A DNA stretch of 64,000 bases from Nocardioides currus (GCF_003057875.1 NZ_PYXZ01000001.1:248001-312000), one strand, 5' to 3'; positions 1 through 8,930 are shown, numbered from the stretch's first letter. Notes: generated by a model from the sequence alone, not told the origin. A program made the numbers and translations.

Positions 1-1351
1 TGACCGACTCGGGGTCGAGGATCGCCTTCGACGCGGTGTCGATCTCCTCGGTGGCGGCCTCGAGGTCGAGCACGCCGGGACTGGTCACGAGGGCGCTCAG
101 CAGCGGCCCGACGGTCTCCTCGAGCTCGGGACCGGTGGCGAGCAGCGGCGGGATCACCATCCCGCGGATGGCGGAGTTGAAGACGGTGGCGTGGGCCGGC
201 TCCCGACCGGGCCACAGGAACGCCTCGGAGGCGGCGACCTCGGTGTTGGCCGGGACGATGTAGCCGGTGCGGGTGACGATCTCGAGGGCAGCGTCGGAGA
301 CGGCGTAGGCCAGGAAGTCGGCGGCGTCGTTGACGTGCTCGGAGTCGGCCGACAGGCACAGGCCGTCGATGTCGCCGACGGTCGCCGGGGAGTCGATCAC
401 CGGCATCGAGATGGTGTCGAAGGACAGGTCCTCGTCGGCGCGCAGCTCGGGGACGAGGTCGCGGAAGCCGGCGATCATGGCGAGCTTGCCGCGCTTGAAC
501 AGCTGGAGGGCGGTGGCGCTGCGCATCTCGTCGGCGCTCGGCGTCAGCAGCGGGTCACGCAGGATCGCCAGCGTCTGGTCGAGCGCCGAGCGGCTGTCGT
601 CGCTGGAGAAGTCCAGCGAGGTCGGCTCGTCGTCGTCGTTGAGGACCTGGCCGCCACCGGAGTAGATGAACGGCGCCAGCCCGCGCAGGGTCGGGTCGAT
701 CCAGACGCCGTCGATGGTGCCGCGCCGGGTCGCGAACTGGAGGGCCGCGGCGAACTCCGCGATCGTCCAGCGGTCGCTGCGCACGCCGTCGGAGTCGAGC
801 GGCACGTCGAGCCCGCGACGCTCCATCTTGGCGAAGTCGACGGCCTCGTCGTTGTAGTACATGACCATCGGCGAGACGGAGTAGGGCATGCACTGGAGAT
901 CGTCGTCGTAGGAGAAGGCCTCGAGCGCGTCTCGGGAGTAGCGGTCGCCGAAGTCGACGCCGCGCTCGTCGAGCAGCTGGCTCACCGGCCGGGTCGAGGT
1001 GCTGTCCGCGATCTGCAGCAGGTCGCGCCGCGCGGTCAGGAACACGTCGGGGCCGTCACCGGCGAGGACCGCGGCGAGCGCCTCCTCGTGGGTGGGCCAG
1101 GTGACGAGCTTGACCCGGCGCGACTGCGACGTGGCGTTGAACGAGTCGACGACCTGCTGGAAGGCGTCCAGCTCCTCGGGTTCGCCGAAGGCGCCGAAGG
1201 TCAGCATCCGCTGCTCCTCCCCCGGCTTGGTGGTCGCGCTCGAGCTCGGCGACGGGGTGGGATCGGTCGACGGCTCGTCGTCCTCGGAGCAGGCCGCGAG
1301 CCCGAGGCTCAGCACGAGTGCCGACGTCATCGCAATCAGCCGCCGCGTCAT
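1..1351 (-). CDS. ABC transporter substrate-binding lipoprotein, sugar type (C-terminus cut by window edge)
   Basis: The reading frame opens with ATG at 1351 and runs off the left edge without a stop. The N-terminus MTRRLIAMTSALVLSLGLAAC is a short lipoprotein signal with a LAAC lipobox, followed by an acidic/Ser/Thr/Pro linker. The next stretch (FGAFGEPEELDAFQQVVDSF, then VTWPTHEEALAAVLAGDGPDVFL) is typical of family-1 extracellular solute-binding proteins (UgpB/MalE-like) that deliver sugars or sugar phosphates to an ABC permease. About 450 residues are visible, so most of the protein is here. Permease genes would be expected off the left edge. The substrate cannot be read from sequence. 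Confidence 0.85.
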   Translation of the reverse strand, partial: MTRRLIAMTSALVLSLGLAACSEDDEPSTDPTPSPSSSATTKPGEEQRMLTFGAFGEPEELDAFQQVVDSFNATSQSRRVKLVTWPTHEEALAAVLAGDGPDVFLTARRDLLQIADSTSTRPVSQLLDERGVDFGDRYSRDALEAFSYDDDLQCMPYSVSPMVMYYNDEAVDFAKMERRGLDVPLDSDGVRSDRWTIAEFAAALQFATRRGTIDGVWIDPTLRGLAPFIYSGGGQVLNDDDEPTSLDFSSDDSRSALDQTLAILRDPLLTPSADEMRSATALQLFKRGKLAMIAGFRDLVPELRADEDLSFDTISMPVIDSPATVGDIDGLCLSADSEHVNDAADFLAYAVSDAALEIVTRTGYIVPANTEVAASEAFLWPGREPAHATVFNSAIRGMVIPPLLATGPELEETVGPLLSALVTSPGVLDLEAATEEIDTASKAILDPESV

Positions 1352-1496
1352 CTCTCCCGCTTCCTCGTCCAGCTCGTCCGACTCACCCAGGCCGCCGGTC
1401 CAGCGACCGGTCGGCCGGGGCAACCTTACGGTGGCGTCCCAGACCGGCCCGCGCCCGGCACGGGTCGAGCATAGGGCCGCCTCCTACAGTGGTCCG

Positions 1497-2099
1497 GTGC
1501 CCGAATCCGACGCCCCGCGACACCACCGCCCCCGCGTGCCCGGTGCGGCGTTCTTCGAGGAGCTGACCGGCGGCGCCGACCCGGCCGAGGTCCGCGAGGC
1601 GGGCGACCTGGCGGCCACCATCCTGGTGCGCGGGGCACGGGGCACGACCGACGAGGCGATGACCGAGCGAGTCCTGCACCTCGCCGACACCGAGGGCCTC
1701 GAGACGCTCGCCGAGGTGTGGTCGGGCGCCCCCGCCGACACGCTCGCGGGGTGCCTGTGGCGCCTCTACGTCCTGCGCGCGTGGGTGCACCGCTCACCGG
1801 CCCAGGCTGCGAGGGAGTACGACGCGGGGCTGGCCGGCGCGCCGGTCGCACGTGTCGTCGCCGGCGTCGCCGACCCGCCCGGGCCCGACGAGGTGAAGAC
1901 GATGATCGACGCCGTGCTGCGTGGGATCGTCGGCGACTTTGCCGTCACCCTGCTGCGTGCCGCCGCCTTCGCGCGCGTCGTCGCCACCGGTCGCGCGAGC
2001 GCGTCGGGGGCCAACCACACGGAGACGATGCGGATGCTGGCGCTCTCCGAGCAGCTCGAGGCGGCGGGTCACCTCGAGCTCCGCGATTCGCTTTCGTGA
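1497..2099 (+). CDS. Conserved hypothetical protein, all-helical, 200 aa
   Basis: GTG at 1497 is chosen because a TACAGT hexamer ends six bases upstream, which suggests a leaderless transcript. It also begins the segment that reads as real protein (VPESDAPRHHRPRVPGAAFFEELTGGADPAEV). The protein is rich in Ala, Leu and Glu, has no signal peptide or clear TM segment, and appears mostly helical. It contains the readable stretches DTEGLETLAEVWSGAPADTLAGCLWRLYVLRAWVH and MIDAVLRGIVGDFAVTLLRAAAF. I do not recognise a named domain, and the length and style suggest a conserved actinobacterial cytoplasmic protein. It lies between divergent and convergent neighbours, so it is probably monocistronic. 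Confidence 0.7.
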   Translation: MPESDAPRHHRPRVPGAAFFEELTGGADPAEVREAGDLAATILVRGARGTTDEAMTERVLHLADTEGLETLAEVWSGAPADTLAGCLWRLYVLRAWVHRSPAQAAREYDAGLAGAPVARVVAGVADPPGPDEVKTMIDAVLRGIVGDFAVTLLRAAAFARVVATGRASASGANHTETMRMLALSEQLEAAGHLELRDSLS

Positions 2100-2125
2100 G
2101 CGCGATCGCGACGTAGACTCTGCGG

Positions 2126-2218
2126 CGGAGCACGCCGGATCGCGGCAGCCCCGGGTCCCGAAATCAGCCGCTACGAGCGGCCACGCGCCGTGAGGCGCTC
2201 CCGGTCCGGCGTGCTCCG
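2126..2218. other. Predicted branched RNA/DNA fold in convergent intergenic region
   Basis: A perfect 14-bp inverted repeat (CGGAGCACGCCGGA at 2126-2139, complement at 2205-2218) encloses two small hairpins. These are GCCGCT/AGCGGC with a 3-base loop (2167-2181) and GCGCC/GGCGC with a GTGA tetraloop (2185-2198). The arrangement is a closed multibranch fold between two convergent genes. It could be a terminator structure, a small structured RNA or the footprint of a mobile palindromic element. No U-tract follows. Confidence 0.4.
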
Positions 2219-2229
2219 ATCACTCTTCG

Positions 2230-2314
2230 GTTTCCCCGGCTAACCGGGGAAACTCGAACTTCCGGGGGTTTGCATGCCCCCCGAAGTTCACATTTCCCCG
2301 GCTAGCCGGGGAAA
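2230..2314. repeat. Cluster of three palindromes between convergent genes
   Basis: Three inverted repeats lie within 85 bases. The first has GTTTCCCCGG (2230-2239) pairing with 2244-2253 around CTAA. The second is 2256-2268 pairing with 2277-2289 with one mismatch. The third is a perfect 22-bp palindrome at 2293-2314. The first and third share the half-site TTTCCCCGG, so they are two copies of one element flanking the second. They lie just before the hrpA stop codon and could act as bidirectional terminators or be REP-like elements. Confidence 0.6.
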
Positions 2315-2327
2315 CCCAAAGGGCGCG

Positions 2328-5300
2328 CTAGCCCGCCGCGAGCGCCTTGCGGATCCGCTGGTCGCTGACCGACCCCTTGGTGCCCAGCTGCTGGGCCCAC
2401 AGCGAGACGCGGTACTCCTCCAGCAGCCAGCGCACCGCCCGCTGCCCCTGGCTCGGCGGCCGGCCGGGCGGGAGCGCGGCGACCTGGTGCAGCCAGGCGT
2501 CCTGCAGGTCGGCCATCTGGTCCATCAGCTGCCGGTCGCGGGCGACCTGCTCGTCGAGCCGGGCGCGCCGGTGTTGCACGGCGGCGAGGTAGCGCGGGAG
2601 CTCGCGCAGCTGGGCGGCCCCGGCGTCACCGATGAACCCGCGCGACATCAGCCGCTCGACCTGCGCCTTCATGTCCGTCAGCGCCGGCAGCGTCGTCAGC
2701 TCCGCGCGACCCGAGAGGGCCTTGTCGGTCGTGCGCCACGCACCGAGCACCCGGATCACGTCGTGCACCGTGGCGGTCACCGCGGCGAGGTGGTCCGTGC
2801 GCGCGATGGCCAGCAGCGCGTCGTACGCCGCCTCGTCACGCACGGGCGGTCGCGCGTCGACGAGGTCGCCGACCACGGCGGCGCGGACGTCGTCGACGAG
2901 CTCGCCGACGGTGGGGTACGGCGATCCGACGAGCGCCAGCTGCTCGAGCTGGTCGAGCCCGAGCTGGGGAGGCGTCGGTGAGCCGCCGAGGGCGAGCAGC
3001 AGCAGGCGGCGTACGCCAAGCCGGTGCCGGGCGGCGGCCTCCTCGGCCGACGGGCACACCTGCAGGCCGACCGTGCTGCCCTCGTCGACCAGGGCCGGGA
3101 AGCCGCGCACCTCGTGGCCGGCGCGGGTCTGGGTGAACGACTCCTCGATGGTGCCGAAGGTCCACGTCGTCTGACCGGTCGCGGAGACGCCGGAGTCGGC
3201 GGCGACGTCGGCGATCGCCTGCTCCAGGCTCGGGCGCAGTGGCTCCTTGAGCGACTCGAGGTCCTTGCCGCGGGCGGCCTCGCCGCCGTCCTCGTCGACG
3301 ACGCGGAAGGTCGGCTGCAGGTGCGCGGGCACCTTGGCCCAGTCCCACGCCTCGCGCGGCACGACGATCCCGGTCTGGCCGAGGAGGTAGCGCTCCAGCG
3401 CGTCGAGGAGCGGCTCGGCCCCGGCTGGTACGGCGGCCAGGAACTCGCGCGCCTTGTTGGGGGCGGGCACGAAGTTGACCCGGAGGTTCTTGGGCAGGCT
3501 GCGGATCAGCTCGGTCACGAGCTCCTCCCGCAGGCCCGGCACCAGCCACGAGAAGTCGGCCGCCTCGACCCGGTTGAGGGTCGCGACCGGCACCTCGATG
3601 GTCAGGCCGTCCTCGGCGGCGCCGGGCTCGAAGTGGTAGCTGATCGGGAAGGTCAGGCCCGCCTCGTCCGAGTCGTGCCAGCTCGTCGGGAAGTCGGACG
3701 CCCGGACCTGCTCGGCGCCGGCGTGCGTGAGCATCTCGGGGTCGAAGGTCAGCAGGTCGGGGCGCTTCGTGCGCTGGCGCTTCCACCACTGGTCGAAGTG
3801 GGCCCCGCTGACGACCTCGGCGCCGACGCGGGCGTCGTAGAAGTCGAAGAGCGTCTCCTCGTCGACGACGATGTCGCGCCGCCGGGCGCGGTGCTCGAGC
3901 TCCTCGGCCTCGTCGAGCAGGGCACGGTTGGTGTGGAAGAAGGCGTGCCGGGTGCGCCACTCCCCCTGCACCAGCGCGTGGCGGATGAACAGCTCGCGCG
4001 AGATCGCCGGGTCGACGCGGCCGTAGGTGATGAGGCGGTCGGCGACGAGGGGGACGCCGTAGAGCGTGACCTTCTCGTGGGCCATCACCGCCGCACGCTT
4101 GGCCGACCAGTGCGGCTCGGAGTAGGTGCGCTTGACCAGGTGGCCGGCCAGCCGCTCGGCCCATTCGGGCTTGATGGCGGCGTTCTGGCGACCCCACAGC
4201 CGGCTGGTCTCGACCAGCTCGCCGGCCATCACGAAGTCGGGGTTGCGGCCCTTGAGCACACTGCCGGGGAAGATCGCGAACCGGGCGCCGCGCGCCCCGA
4301 CGTACTCCCGCATCGGCTTGCGCTCACCGGGCCGCGGACGGTCCCGCTCCTCGAGGGCGCCGATGTGGCTGAGCAGGCCGGACAGCAGCGCCTGGTGGAT
4401 CCCGTCGCCGTCGGGGACGTCGGCCGGCTGCCCGAGGTCGATCTTCATCTCCTTGCAGACCTGGCGCAGCTGCGACTCGAAGTCCTGCCACTCGCGCACC
4501 CGCAGGTAGTTGAGGAACTCGCGCTTGCACATCCGGCGGAAGGCGCTGCTCGACAGCTCGCGCTGCTGCTCCTTGACGTGGCGCCACAGGTTGAGCCAGG
4601 TGAGGAAGTCGGAGGTCTCGTCCTTGAAGCGGGCGTGCTGCTGGTCGGACTGCGCCTGCTGCTCGGCCGGGCGCTCGCGCGGGTCCTGGAGGCTGAGCGC
4701 GGCCGCGATCACGATGACCTCGCGCACGCAGCCGAGGCGCTCGGCCTCGAGGATCATCCGGCCCAGGCGCGGGTCGATCGGGAGTCGGGCCAGCCGGCGG
4801 CCGAGCTTCGTGAGCGAGGGCCCCTCCCGGGGGGCCGTCGGGACGGCCGGGGAACCGTCGGGTCGACCACGCGGCGTACGACGACCCGACCGTTCCCCAC
4901 GGACGTCGGGCTCCCCCAGCGCGCCGAGCTCCTCGAGCAGCTCGACGCCGGCCTTGACGTTGCGCTTGTCGGGCGGCTCGACGAACGGGAAGCGCGCGAT
5001 GTCGCCGAGCCCGAGGGAGGTCATCTGGAGGATGACGCTGGCGAGGTTGGTGCGCAGGATCTCGGGGTCGGTGAACTCGGGACGTCCCTCGAAGTCCTCC
5101 TCGGCGTAGAGCCGGATCGCGATCCCGGCCTCGACGCGACCGCAGCGGCCCGAGCGCTGGTTGGCGCTGGCCTGGCTGATCGGCTCGATCGGCAGCCGCT
5201 GGACCTTGGTGCGCAGGGAGTAGCGCGAGATCCGGGCGACGCCGGTGTCGATGACGTAGCGGATCCCCGGCACGGTCAGCGAGGTCTCGGCGACGTTGGT

Positions 5301-6182
5301 GGCGAGCACGACGCGGCGTACGGACTGGGGATGGCTGGAGAAGACGCGGTGCTGCTCGGCGGCGGAGAGCCGGGAGTAGAGCGGGACGACCTCGAGGCGG
5401 TCGGACTTCAGGGCGTCGAGGGCGTCGGCGGTGTCGCGGATCTCCCGCTCGCCGGGCAGGAAGACGAGCACGTCGCCCGGCCCCTCGGCGGAGAGCTCGC
5501 GCACGCCGGCGATGATCGCCTCGGTCTGGTCGCGCTGGATCGGCTCACCCTCGTCGTCGTCCTCGGGCAGCTCCAGCAGCGGGCGGTAGCGGACCTCGAC
5601 CGGGAAGGTGCGCCCCGACACCTCGACCACCGGGGCGTCGAAGTGCTCGGCGAAGCGCTCCACGTCGATGGTCGCGCTGGTGATGATGACCTTGAGGTCG
5701 GGGCGGCGCGGGAGCAGCCGCTTGAGGTAGCCGAGCAGGAAGTCGATGTTGAGCGAGCGCTCGTGCGCCTCGTCGATGATGATCGTGTCGTACTTGCGCA
5801 GCTGCCGGTCGCGCTGCAGCTCGGCCAGCAGGATGCCGTCGGTCATCAGCTTGACCCGGCTGGCCTTCGACGTGCGGTCGGTGAACCGGACCTGGTAGCC
5901 GACGAGGTCGCCGAGCTCGGTGCCGAGCTCCTCGGCGATCCGCTCGGCGACCGACCGTGCGGCGATCCGGCGGGGCTGCGTGTGACCGATCAGCTTCCCG
6001 TCGCTGCCGCGGCCGAGGTCGAGGCAGATCTTCGGGAGCTGGGTCGTCTTCCCCGAGCCGGTCTCGCCGGCGACGATGACGACCTGGTGGTCGCGGATGG
6101 CGGCCGCGATGTCGTCACGGCGCGCGGAGACCGGGAGCGCGGGCGGGTAGGTGATCTGCACAACCGGACCATTCTCGCGCAC
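2328..6182 (-). CDS. hrpA: ATP-dependent RNA helicase HrpA (DEAH-box)
   Basis: This 1284-aa protein matches the length of E. coli HrpA (about 1300 aa). It carries Walker A GETGSGKT at about residues 39-46, DEAH at 137-140, SAT at 169-171 and the motif VI-like QRSGRCGRVEAG. A helicase-associated region and the long C-terminal domain characteristic of HrpA follow. The family unwinds RNA and acts on stalled or collided ribosomes in bacteria. Start GTG at 6182 is the longest; GTG at 6161 (VQITYPPALP) is a plausible alternative. About 30 residues near 425-455 (rich in G, R and P) look like an insertion encoded by palindromic DNA. The gene is convergent with the hypothetical at 1497-2099. Confidence 0.95.
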   Translation of the reverse strand: MRENGPVVQITYPPALPVSARRDDIAAAIRDHQVVIVAGETGSGKTTQLPKICLDLGRGSDGKLIGHTQPRRIAARSVAERIAEELGTELGDLVGYQVRFTDRTSKASRVKLMTDGILLAELQRDRQLRKYDTIIIDEAHERSLNIDFLLGYLKRLLPRRPDLKVIITSATIDVERFAEHFDAPVVEVSGRTFPVEVRYRPLLELPEDDDEGEPIQRDQTEAIIAGVRELSAEGPGDVLVFLPGEREIRDTADALDALKSDRLEVVPLYSRLSAAEQHRVFSSHPQSVRRVVLATNVAETSLTVPGIRYVIDTGVARISRYSLRTKVQRLPIEPISQASANQRSGRCGRVEAGIAIRLYAEEDFEGRPEFTDPEILRTNLASVILQMTSLGLGDIARFPFVEPPDKRNVKAGVELLEELGALGEPDVRGERSGRRTPRGRPDGSPAVPTAPREGPSLTKLGRRLARLPIDPRLGRMILEAERLGCVREVIVIAAALSLQDPRERPAEQQAQSDQQHARFKDETSDFLTWLNLWRHVKEQQRELSSSAFRRMCKREFLNYLRVREWQDFESQLRQVCKEMKIDLGQPADVPDGDGIHQALLSGLLSHIGALEERDRPRPGERKPMREYVGARGARFAIFPGSVLKGRNPDFVMAGELVETSRLWGRQNAAIKPEWAERLAGHLVKRTYSEPHWSAKRAAVMAHEKVTLYGVPLVADRLITYGRVDPAISRELFIRHALVQGEWRTRHAFFHTNRALLDEAEELEHRARRRDIVVDEETLFDFYDARVGAEVVSGAHFDQWWKRQRTKRPDLLTFDPEMLTHAGAEQVRASDFPTSWHDSDEAGLTFPISYHFEPGAAEDGLTIEVPVATLNRVEAADFSWLVPGLREELVTELIRSLPKNLRVNFVPAPNKAREFLAAVPAGAEPLLDALERYLLGQTGIVVPREAWDWAKVPAHLQPTFRVVDEDGGEAARGKDLESLKEPLRPSLEQAIADVAADSGVSATGQTTWTFGTIEESFTQTRAGHEVRGFPALVDEGSTVGLQVCPSAEEAAARHRLGVRRLLLLALGGSPTPPQLGLDQLEQLALVGSPYPTVGELVDDVRAAVVGDLVDARPPVRDEAAYDALLAIARTDHLAAVTATVHDVIRVLGAWRTTDKALSGRAELTTLPALTDMKAQVERLMSRGFIGDAGAAQLRELPRYLAAVQHRRARLDEQVARDRQLMDQMADLQDAWLHQVAALPPGRPPSQGQRAVRWLLEEYRVSLWAQQLGTKGSVSDQRIRKALAAG
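4833..4898. repeat. Palindromic element inside the hrpA coding sequence
   Basis: GGCCGTC (4833-4839) pairs with 4842-4848. A 17-base arm at 4849-4865 pairs with 4882-4898 with one mismatch. Together they encode a low-complexity Gly/Arg/Pro segment that interrupts the helicase just before the conserved LGRRLARLPIDPRLGRM. The insertion keeps the hrpA frame open, as in-frame palindromic elements known from other bacteria do. Origin as an inserted element is inference. Confidence 0.5.
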
Positions 6183-6210
6183 CCCGCAAGCCGATTGCGC
6201 CGCCGGTGGG

Positions 6211-6708
6211 TCAGGAGCTGGACGACTCGCTCGGCGTATCGCTGGGCGCCTCGCTGGGCGTCTCGCTGGGGGTCGGGGCGGGTACGGCGCCGTCCGGCTG
6301 CCGGAAGTCGCGCGGGCCGGGTCGCTCGCCCCGGTCGAACCCGCCCGGTCCCATGCCGTCCCGTCCGAACCCTCCCGGGCCGAAGCCTTCGCGACCGAAG
6401 CCGCCCCGGTCGAAGCGGTCGTGGTCGCCGCCGTCGCTGGCGGCGTGCACGACGGCTCCCCCGACCCCGCCGACGACCAGCGCGGCGAGGGCCGCGGCCA
6501 GCAGTGCCCGGGTGGTGTGGAGGCGCTCGCCGGTCCCGGCGAGGCGTTGGCGCAGGGTGCGGCGGGCGGGCGCGGACTCCTCGACCGGGGCGGCAGGGGT
6601 TGCGGCAGGGGCAGCCGGGTCGGCCGGAGGGGCGGACGGGGTCTCGGGCTCGGCCGAGGACGGGCGGACAGGCTGCGTCTCGGGGTGCGGATCGTTCTGG
6701 TCGCTCAT
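6211..6708 (-). CDS. Single-pass membrane protein with Gly/Phe/Arg-rich and Ser/Pro-rich extracellular tail
   Basis: The 165-aa product starts at MSDQNDPHPE; an in-frame ATG at 6720 would add four residues. The cytoplasmic part is Pro/Ala-rich, followed by a basic patch and one TM helix (TTRALLAAALAALVVGGVGGAVVHAA). The outside part has imperfect GGFGRxGxGPGGF repeats and a tail of SETPSEAPSDTPSESSSS. No enzyme domain is visible. It is divergent from the response regulator at 6835 across a short promoter region, so it may be a target or accessory of that two-component system, but this is inference. Repetitive composition limits homology inference. Confidence 0.6.
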   Translation of the reverse strand: MSDQNDPHPETQPVRPSSAEPETPSAPPADPAAPAATPAAPVEESAPARRTLRQRLAGTGERLHTTRALLAAALAALVVGGVGGAVVHAASDGGDHDRFDRGGFGREGFGPGGFGRDGMGPGGFDRGERPGPRDFRQPDGAVPAPTPSETPSEAPSDTPSESSSS

Positions 6709-6806
6709 GGGCGCGAGCATGCGCGCCGTACCTGTCCGGAGCCTGTGAACCAGCCGTGACTGTGCGACGCAACTCCTGTACGGGACACACGATCCTCACA
6801 GCCAAC

Positions 6807-6823
6807 GCACAGCGACCCTGTGC
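6807..6823. promoter_or_regulatory. Inverted repeat upstream of the response regulator
   Basis: GCACAG (6807-6812) and CTGTGC (6818-6823) form a 6-bp inverted repeat with a 5-base spacer, ending 11 bases before the chosen ATG of the response regulator. It sits in the divergent promoter region and could be an operator for autoregulation. The assignment rests only on symmetry and position. Confidence 0.3.
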
Positions 6824-6834
6824 AGGATGAGGGC

Positions 6835-7560
6835 ATGGAACTCACCAGGGCCGACGGATCGCCGGTGCGCGTGCTCGTCGTCGACGACGAGGTCAACATC
6901 GCCGAGCTGTTGTCGATGGCGCTGCGCTACGAGGGCTGGGACGTCTCGATGGCCCACACCGGCCGCCAGGCCGTGAGCAGCGCGGCCGAGGTCAGGCCGG
7001 ACGCGGTCGTGCTGGACATGATGCTGCCCGACTTCGACGGCCTCGAGGTGCTGCGCCGCATGCGCGCCACCCAGCCCGACGTGCCCGTCCTGTTCCTCAC
7101 CGCCCGCGACGCCGTCGAGGACCGGGTCGCCGGGCTGACGGCCGGCGGTGACGACTACGTCACGAAGCCGTTCTCGCTGGAGGAGGTCGTGGCCCGGTTG
7201 CGCGCGCTGATGCGCCGCTCGGGCGCCAGCGTCGCGACCGAGCGCAACGTGCTGGCCGTCGGCGACCTGACCCTCGACGAGGACAGCCGCGAGGTGTTCC
7301 GCGACGGCACCGAGGTCAGCCTGACCGCCACCGAGTTCGAGCTGCTGCGCTTCCTCATGCGCAACCCGCGCCGCGTGCTCAGCAAGGCGCAGATCCTCGA
7401 CCGCGTCTGGCAGTACGACTTCGGGGGCCAGGCCAACGTCGTCGAGCTCTATATCTCCTACCTCCGCAAGAAGATCGACGCCGGCCGCGAGCCGATGATC
7501 CACACGATGCGCGGCGCGGGCTACGTCCTCAAGCCGGCCACCGCGGACGCCACGCCGTGA
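6835..7560 (+). CDS. Two-component response regulator, OmpR/PhoB family
   Basis: The start at ATG 6835 (MELTRADGSPVRVLVVDDE) is preferred over GTG 6820. The receiver domain has the acidic pair (DDE), the phospho-acceptor Asp in VVLDMMLPDFDG, the conserved Thr in FLTARD and Lys in VTKPFSLEE. A winged-helix trans_reg_C domain follows (LTLDEDSREVFRDG, TATEFELLRFLMRNPRRVLSKAQILDRVW, YISYLRKKID, RGAGYVLKP). The product is about 241 aa, normal for the family. The downstream kinase overlaps by four bases, so the two are translationally coupled. The regulon is unknown; the divergent membrane protein at 6211 is a candidate target. Confidence 0.95.
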   Translation: MELTRADGSPVRVLVVDDEVNIAELLSMALRYEGWDVSMAHTGRQAVSSAAEVRPDAVVLDMMLPDFDGLEVLRRMRATQPDVPVLFLTARDAVEDRVAGLTAGGDDYVTKPFSLEEVVARLRALMRRSGASVATERNVLAVGDLTLDEDSREVFRDGTEVSLTATEFELLRFLMRNPRRVLSKAQILDRVWQYDFGGQANVVELYISYLRKKIDAGREPMIHTMRGAGYVLKPATADATP

Positions 7561-8930
7561 GCCGCTTCCGGTCCCTGACGGCGCGGCTGGTGCTCGTCGC
7601 CGTCGCGCTGGTCGCGCTGGTCTCGATCCTGATCGCCGGGGCGACCGTGCTGGCGATGCGCTCCTACCTCACGGGCCAGCTCGACGACCGGGTCGCGTCC
7701 GCCGCCGAGTCGCTCGAGCACGACAGCCAGCGCCCGGGACCGGGGTCGGGGCCGCAGTTCGGCAACCTGGGCCCGGGCGCCCTGATTATCGGCTTCCAGA
7801 ACGGTGAGCGCGTGGGCTTCGTGCTCCGCGAGGGGTTCGCCGACCCCGAGAAGCTCCCTTCTGCACAGGTGCAGAAGATCCTCGCGACCGACGACGACGC
7901 GCGGTCGCTGACGGTGAGCGGGCACGGCGCGTTCCGCATCCGATCCATCGGCAGCGGCGACGACCGGGGCATCGTGGGGCTGCCCGCGGCCGATGTCGAC
8001 GACTCGGTGGAGCAGCTGGCCGTCCTGGCCGCGATCCTCGCGCTGGCCGGGATCGCCGCTGCAGGGGTCGCGGGCACCGTCGTCGTACGCCGCCAGCTGG
8101 CCCCGCTCCGCGAGGTGGCCGCGACCGCGCACGCCGTCGCCGAGCTGCCGCTGTCGGAGGGTGCGATCGACCTCACCGACCGCGTGCCCGAGCGGCTCAC
8201 CGACGAGCGCAACGAGGTCGGGCAGGTCGGCTCGGCCCTCAACACGCTGCTCGACCACGTCGAGTCCAGCCTCGCCGTACGCCACCGCAGCGAGCAGCAG
8301 GTGCGACAGTTCGTTGCCGACGCGAGCCACGAGCTGCGCACACCGCTGGCCACCATCACCGGCTACACCGAGCTCGCGCGGCGCCAGCCCGCGGCGACGC
8401 CCACCGCGCTGGACAAGGTCGAGTCGGAGTCGGCGCGGATGACCTCGCTGGTCGAGGACCTGCTGCTGCTCGCGCGGCTCGACTCCGGTCGGCCGCTGGC
8501 GAACGAGCCGGTGGACCTGACCAAGCTGCTCGTCGAGGCGGTCAGCGACGCGCGGGTCCTCGGCCCCGACCACACGTGGCGCCTGGTCCTGCCCGACGAG
8601 CCGGTCGAGGTCCGCGGCGACGAGCAGCGGCTGCACCAGGTCGTCACCAACCTGCTGACCAACGCCCGCAAGCACACGCCGGCCGGGACCACGGTGTCCG
8701 TGACGGCCCGGCCCGACGGGTTCACCGTCCGCGACGACGGGCCCGGCTTCCCGGCCGACCTCGTCGACCACGCCTTCGAGCGGTTCGTCCGGGCCGACGA
8801 GGCCCGCACCAGCAGCGGCGGGGCCGGGCTCGGGCTCGCGCTCGTCGACGCGATCGTCCACGCACACGGCGGCCGGGTCTCGCTCACCTCGTCCCCGGGC
8901 GACACTGCCTTCGACGTACGCCTCAGGTGA
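7557..8930 (+). CDS. Two-component sensor histidine kinase, OmpR-partner type
   Basis: The 457-aa membrane kinase starts with GTG overlapping the regulator stop. TM1 lies near residues 12-37, followed by an extracellular sensor of about 120 aa and TM2 (LAVLAAILALAGIAAAGVAGTVVV). A HAMP-like region comes next. The H-box is in FVADASHELRTPLATITGYTELA, where the His is phosphorylated. HATPase_c shows the N box (LTNARKHTP), G1 (DDGPGFP) and G2 (GGAGLGLALVDAIVHAHGG). It phosphorylates the regulator encoded just upstream. The stimulus is unknown. The last bases overlap the convergent TetR gene. Confidence 0.94.
   Translation: MSRFRSLTARLVLVAVALVALVSILIAGATVLAMRSYLTGQLDDRVASAAESLEHDSQRPGPGSGPQFGNLGPGALIIGFQNGERVGFVLREGFADPEKLPSAQVQKILATDDDARSLTVSGHGAFRIRSIGSGDDRGIVGLPAADVDDSVEQLAVLAAILALAGIAAAGVAGTVVVRRQLAPLREVAATAHAVAELPLSEGAIDLTDRVPERLTDERNEVGQVGSALNTLLDHVESSLAVRHRSEQQVRQFVADASHELRTPLATITGYTELARRQPAATPTALDKVESESARMTSLVEDLLLLARLDSGRPLANEPVDLTKLLVEAVSDARVLGPDHTWRLVLPDEPVEVRGDEQRLHQVVTNLLTNARKHTPAGTTVSVTARPDGFTVRDDGPGFPADLVDHAFERFVRADEARTSSGGAGLGLALVDAIVHAHGGRVSLTSSPGDTAFDVRLR

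Noticed and set aside
3024..6830. A 1268-aa plus-strand open frame opposite hrpA
   Set aside because: It is antisense to a clear HrpA helicase and is a composition-driven shadow rich in Gly, Arg, Leu and Val with no domain.
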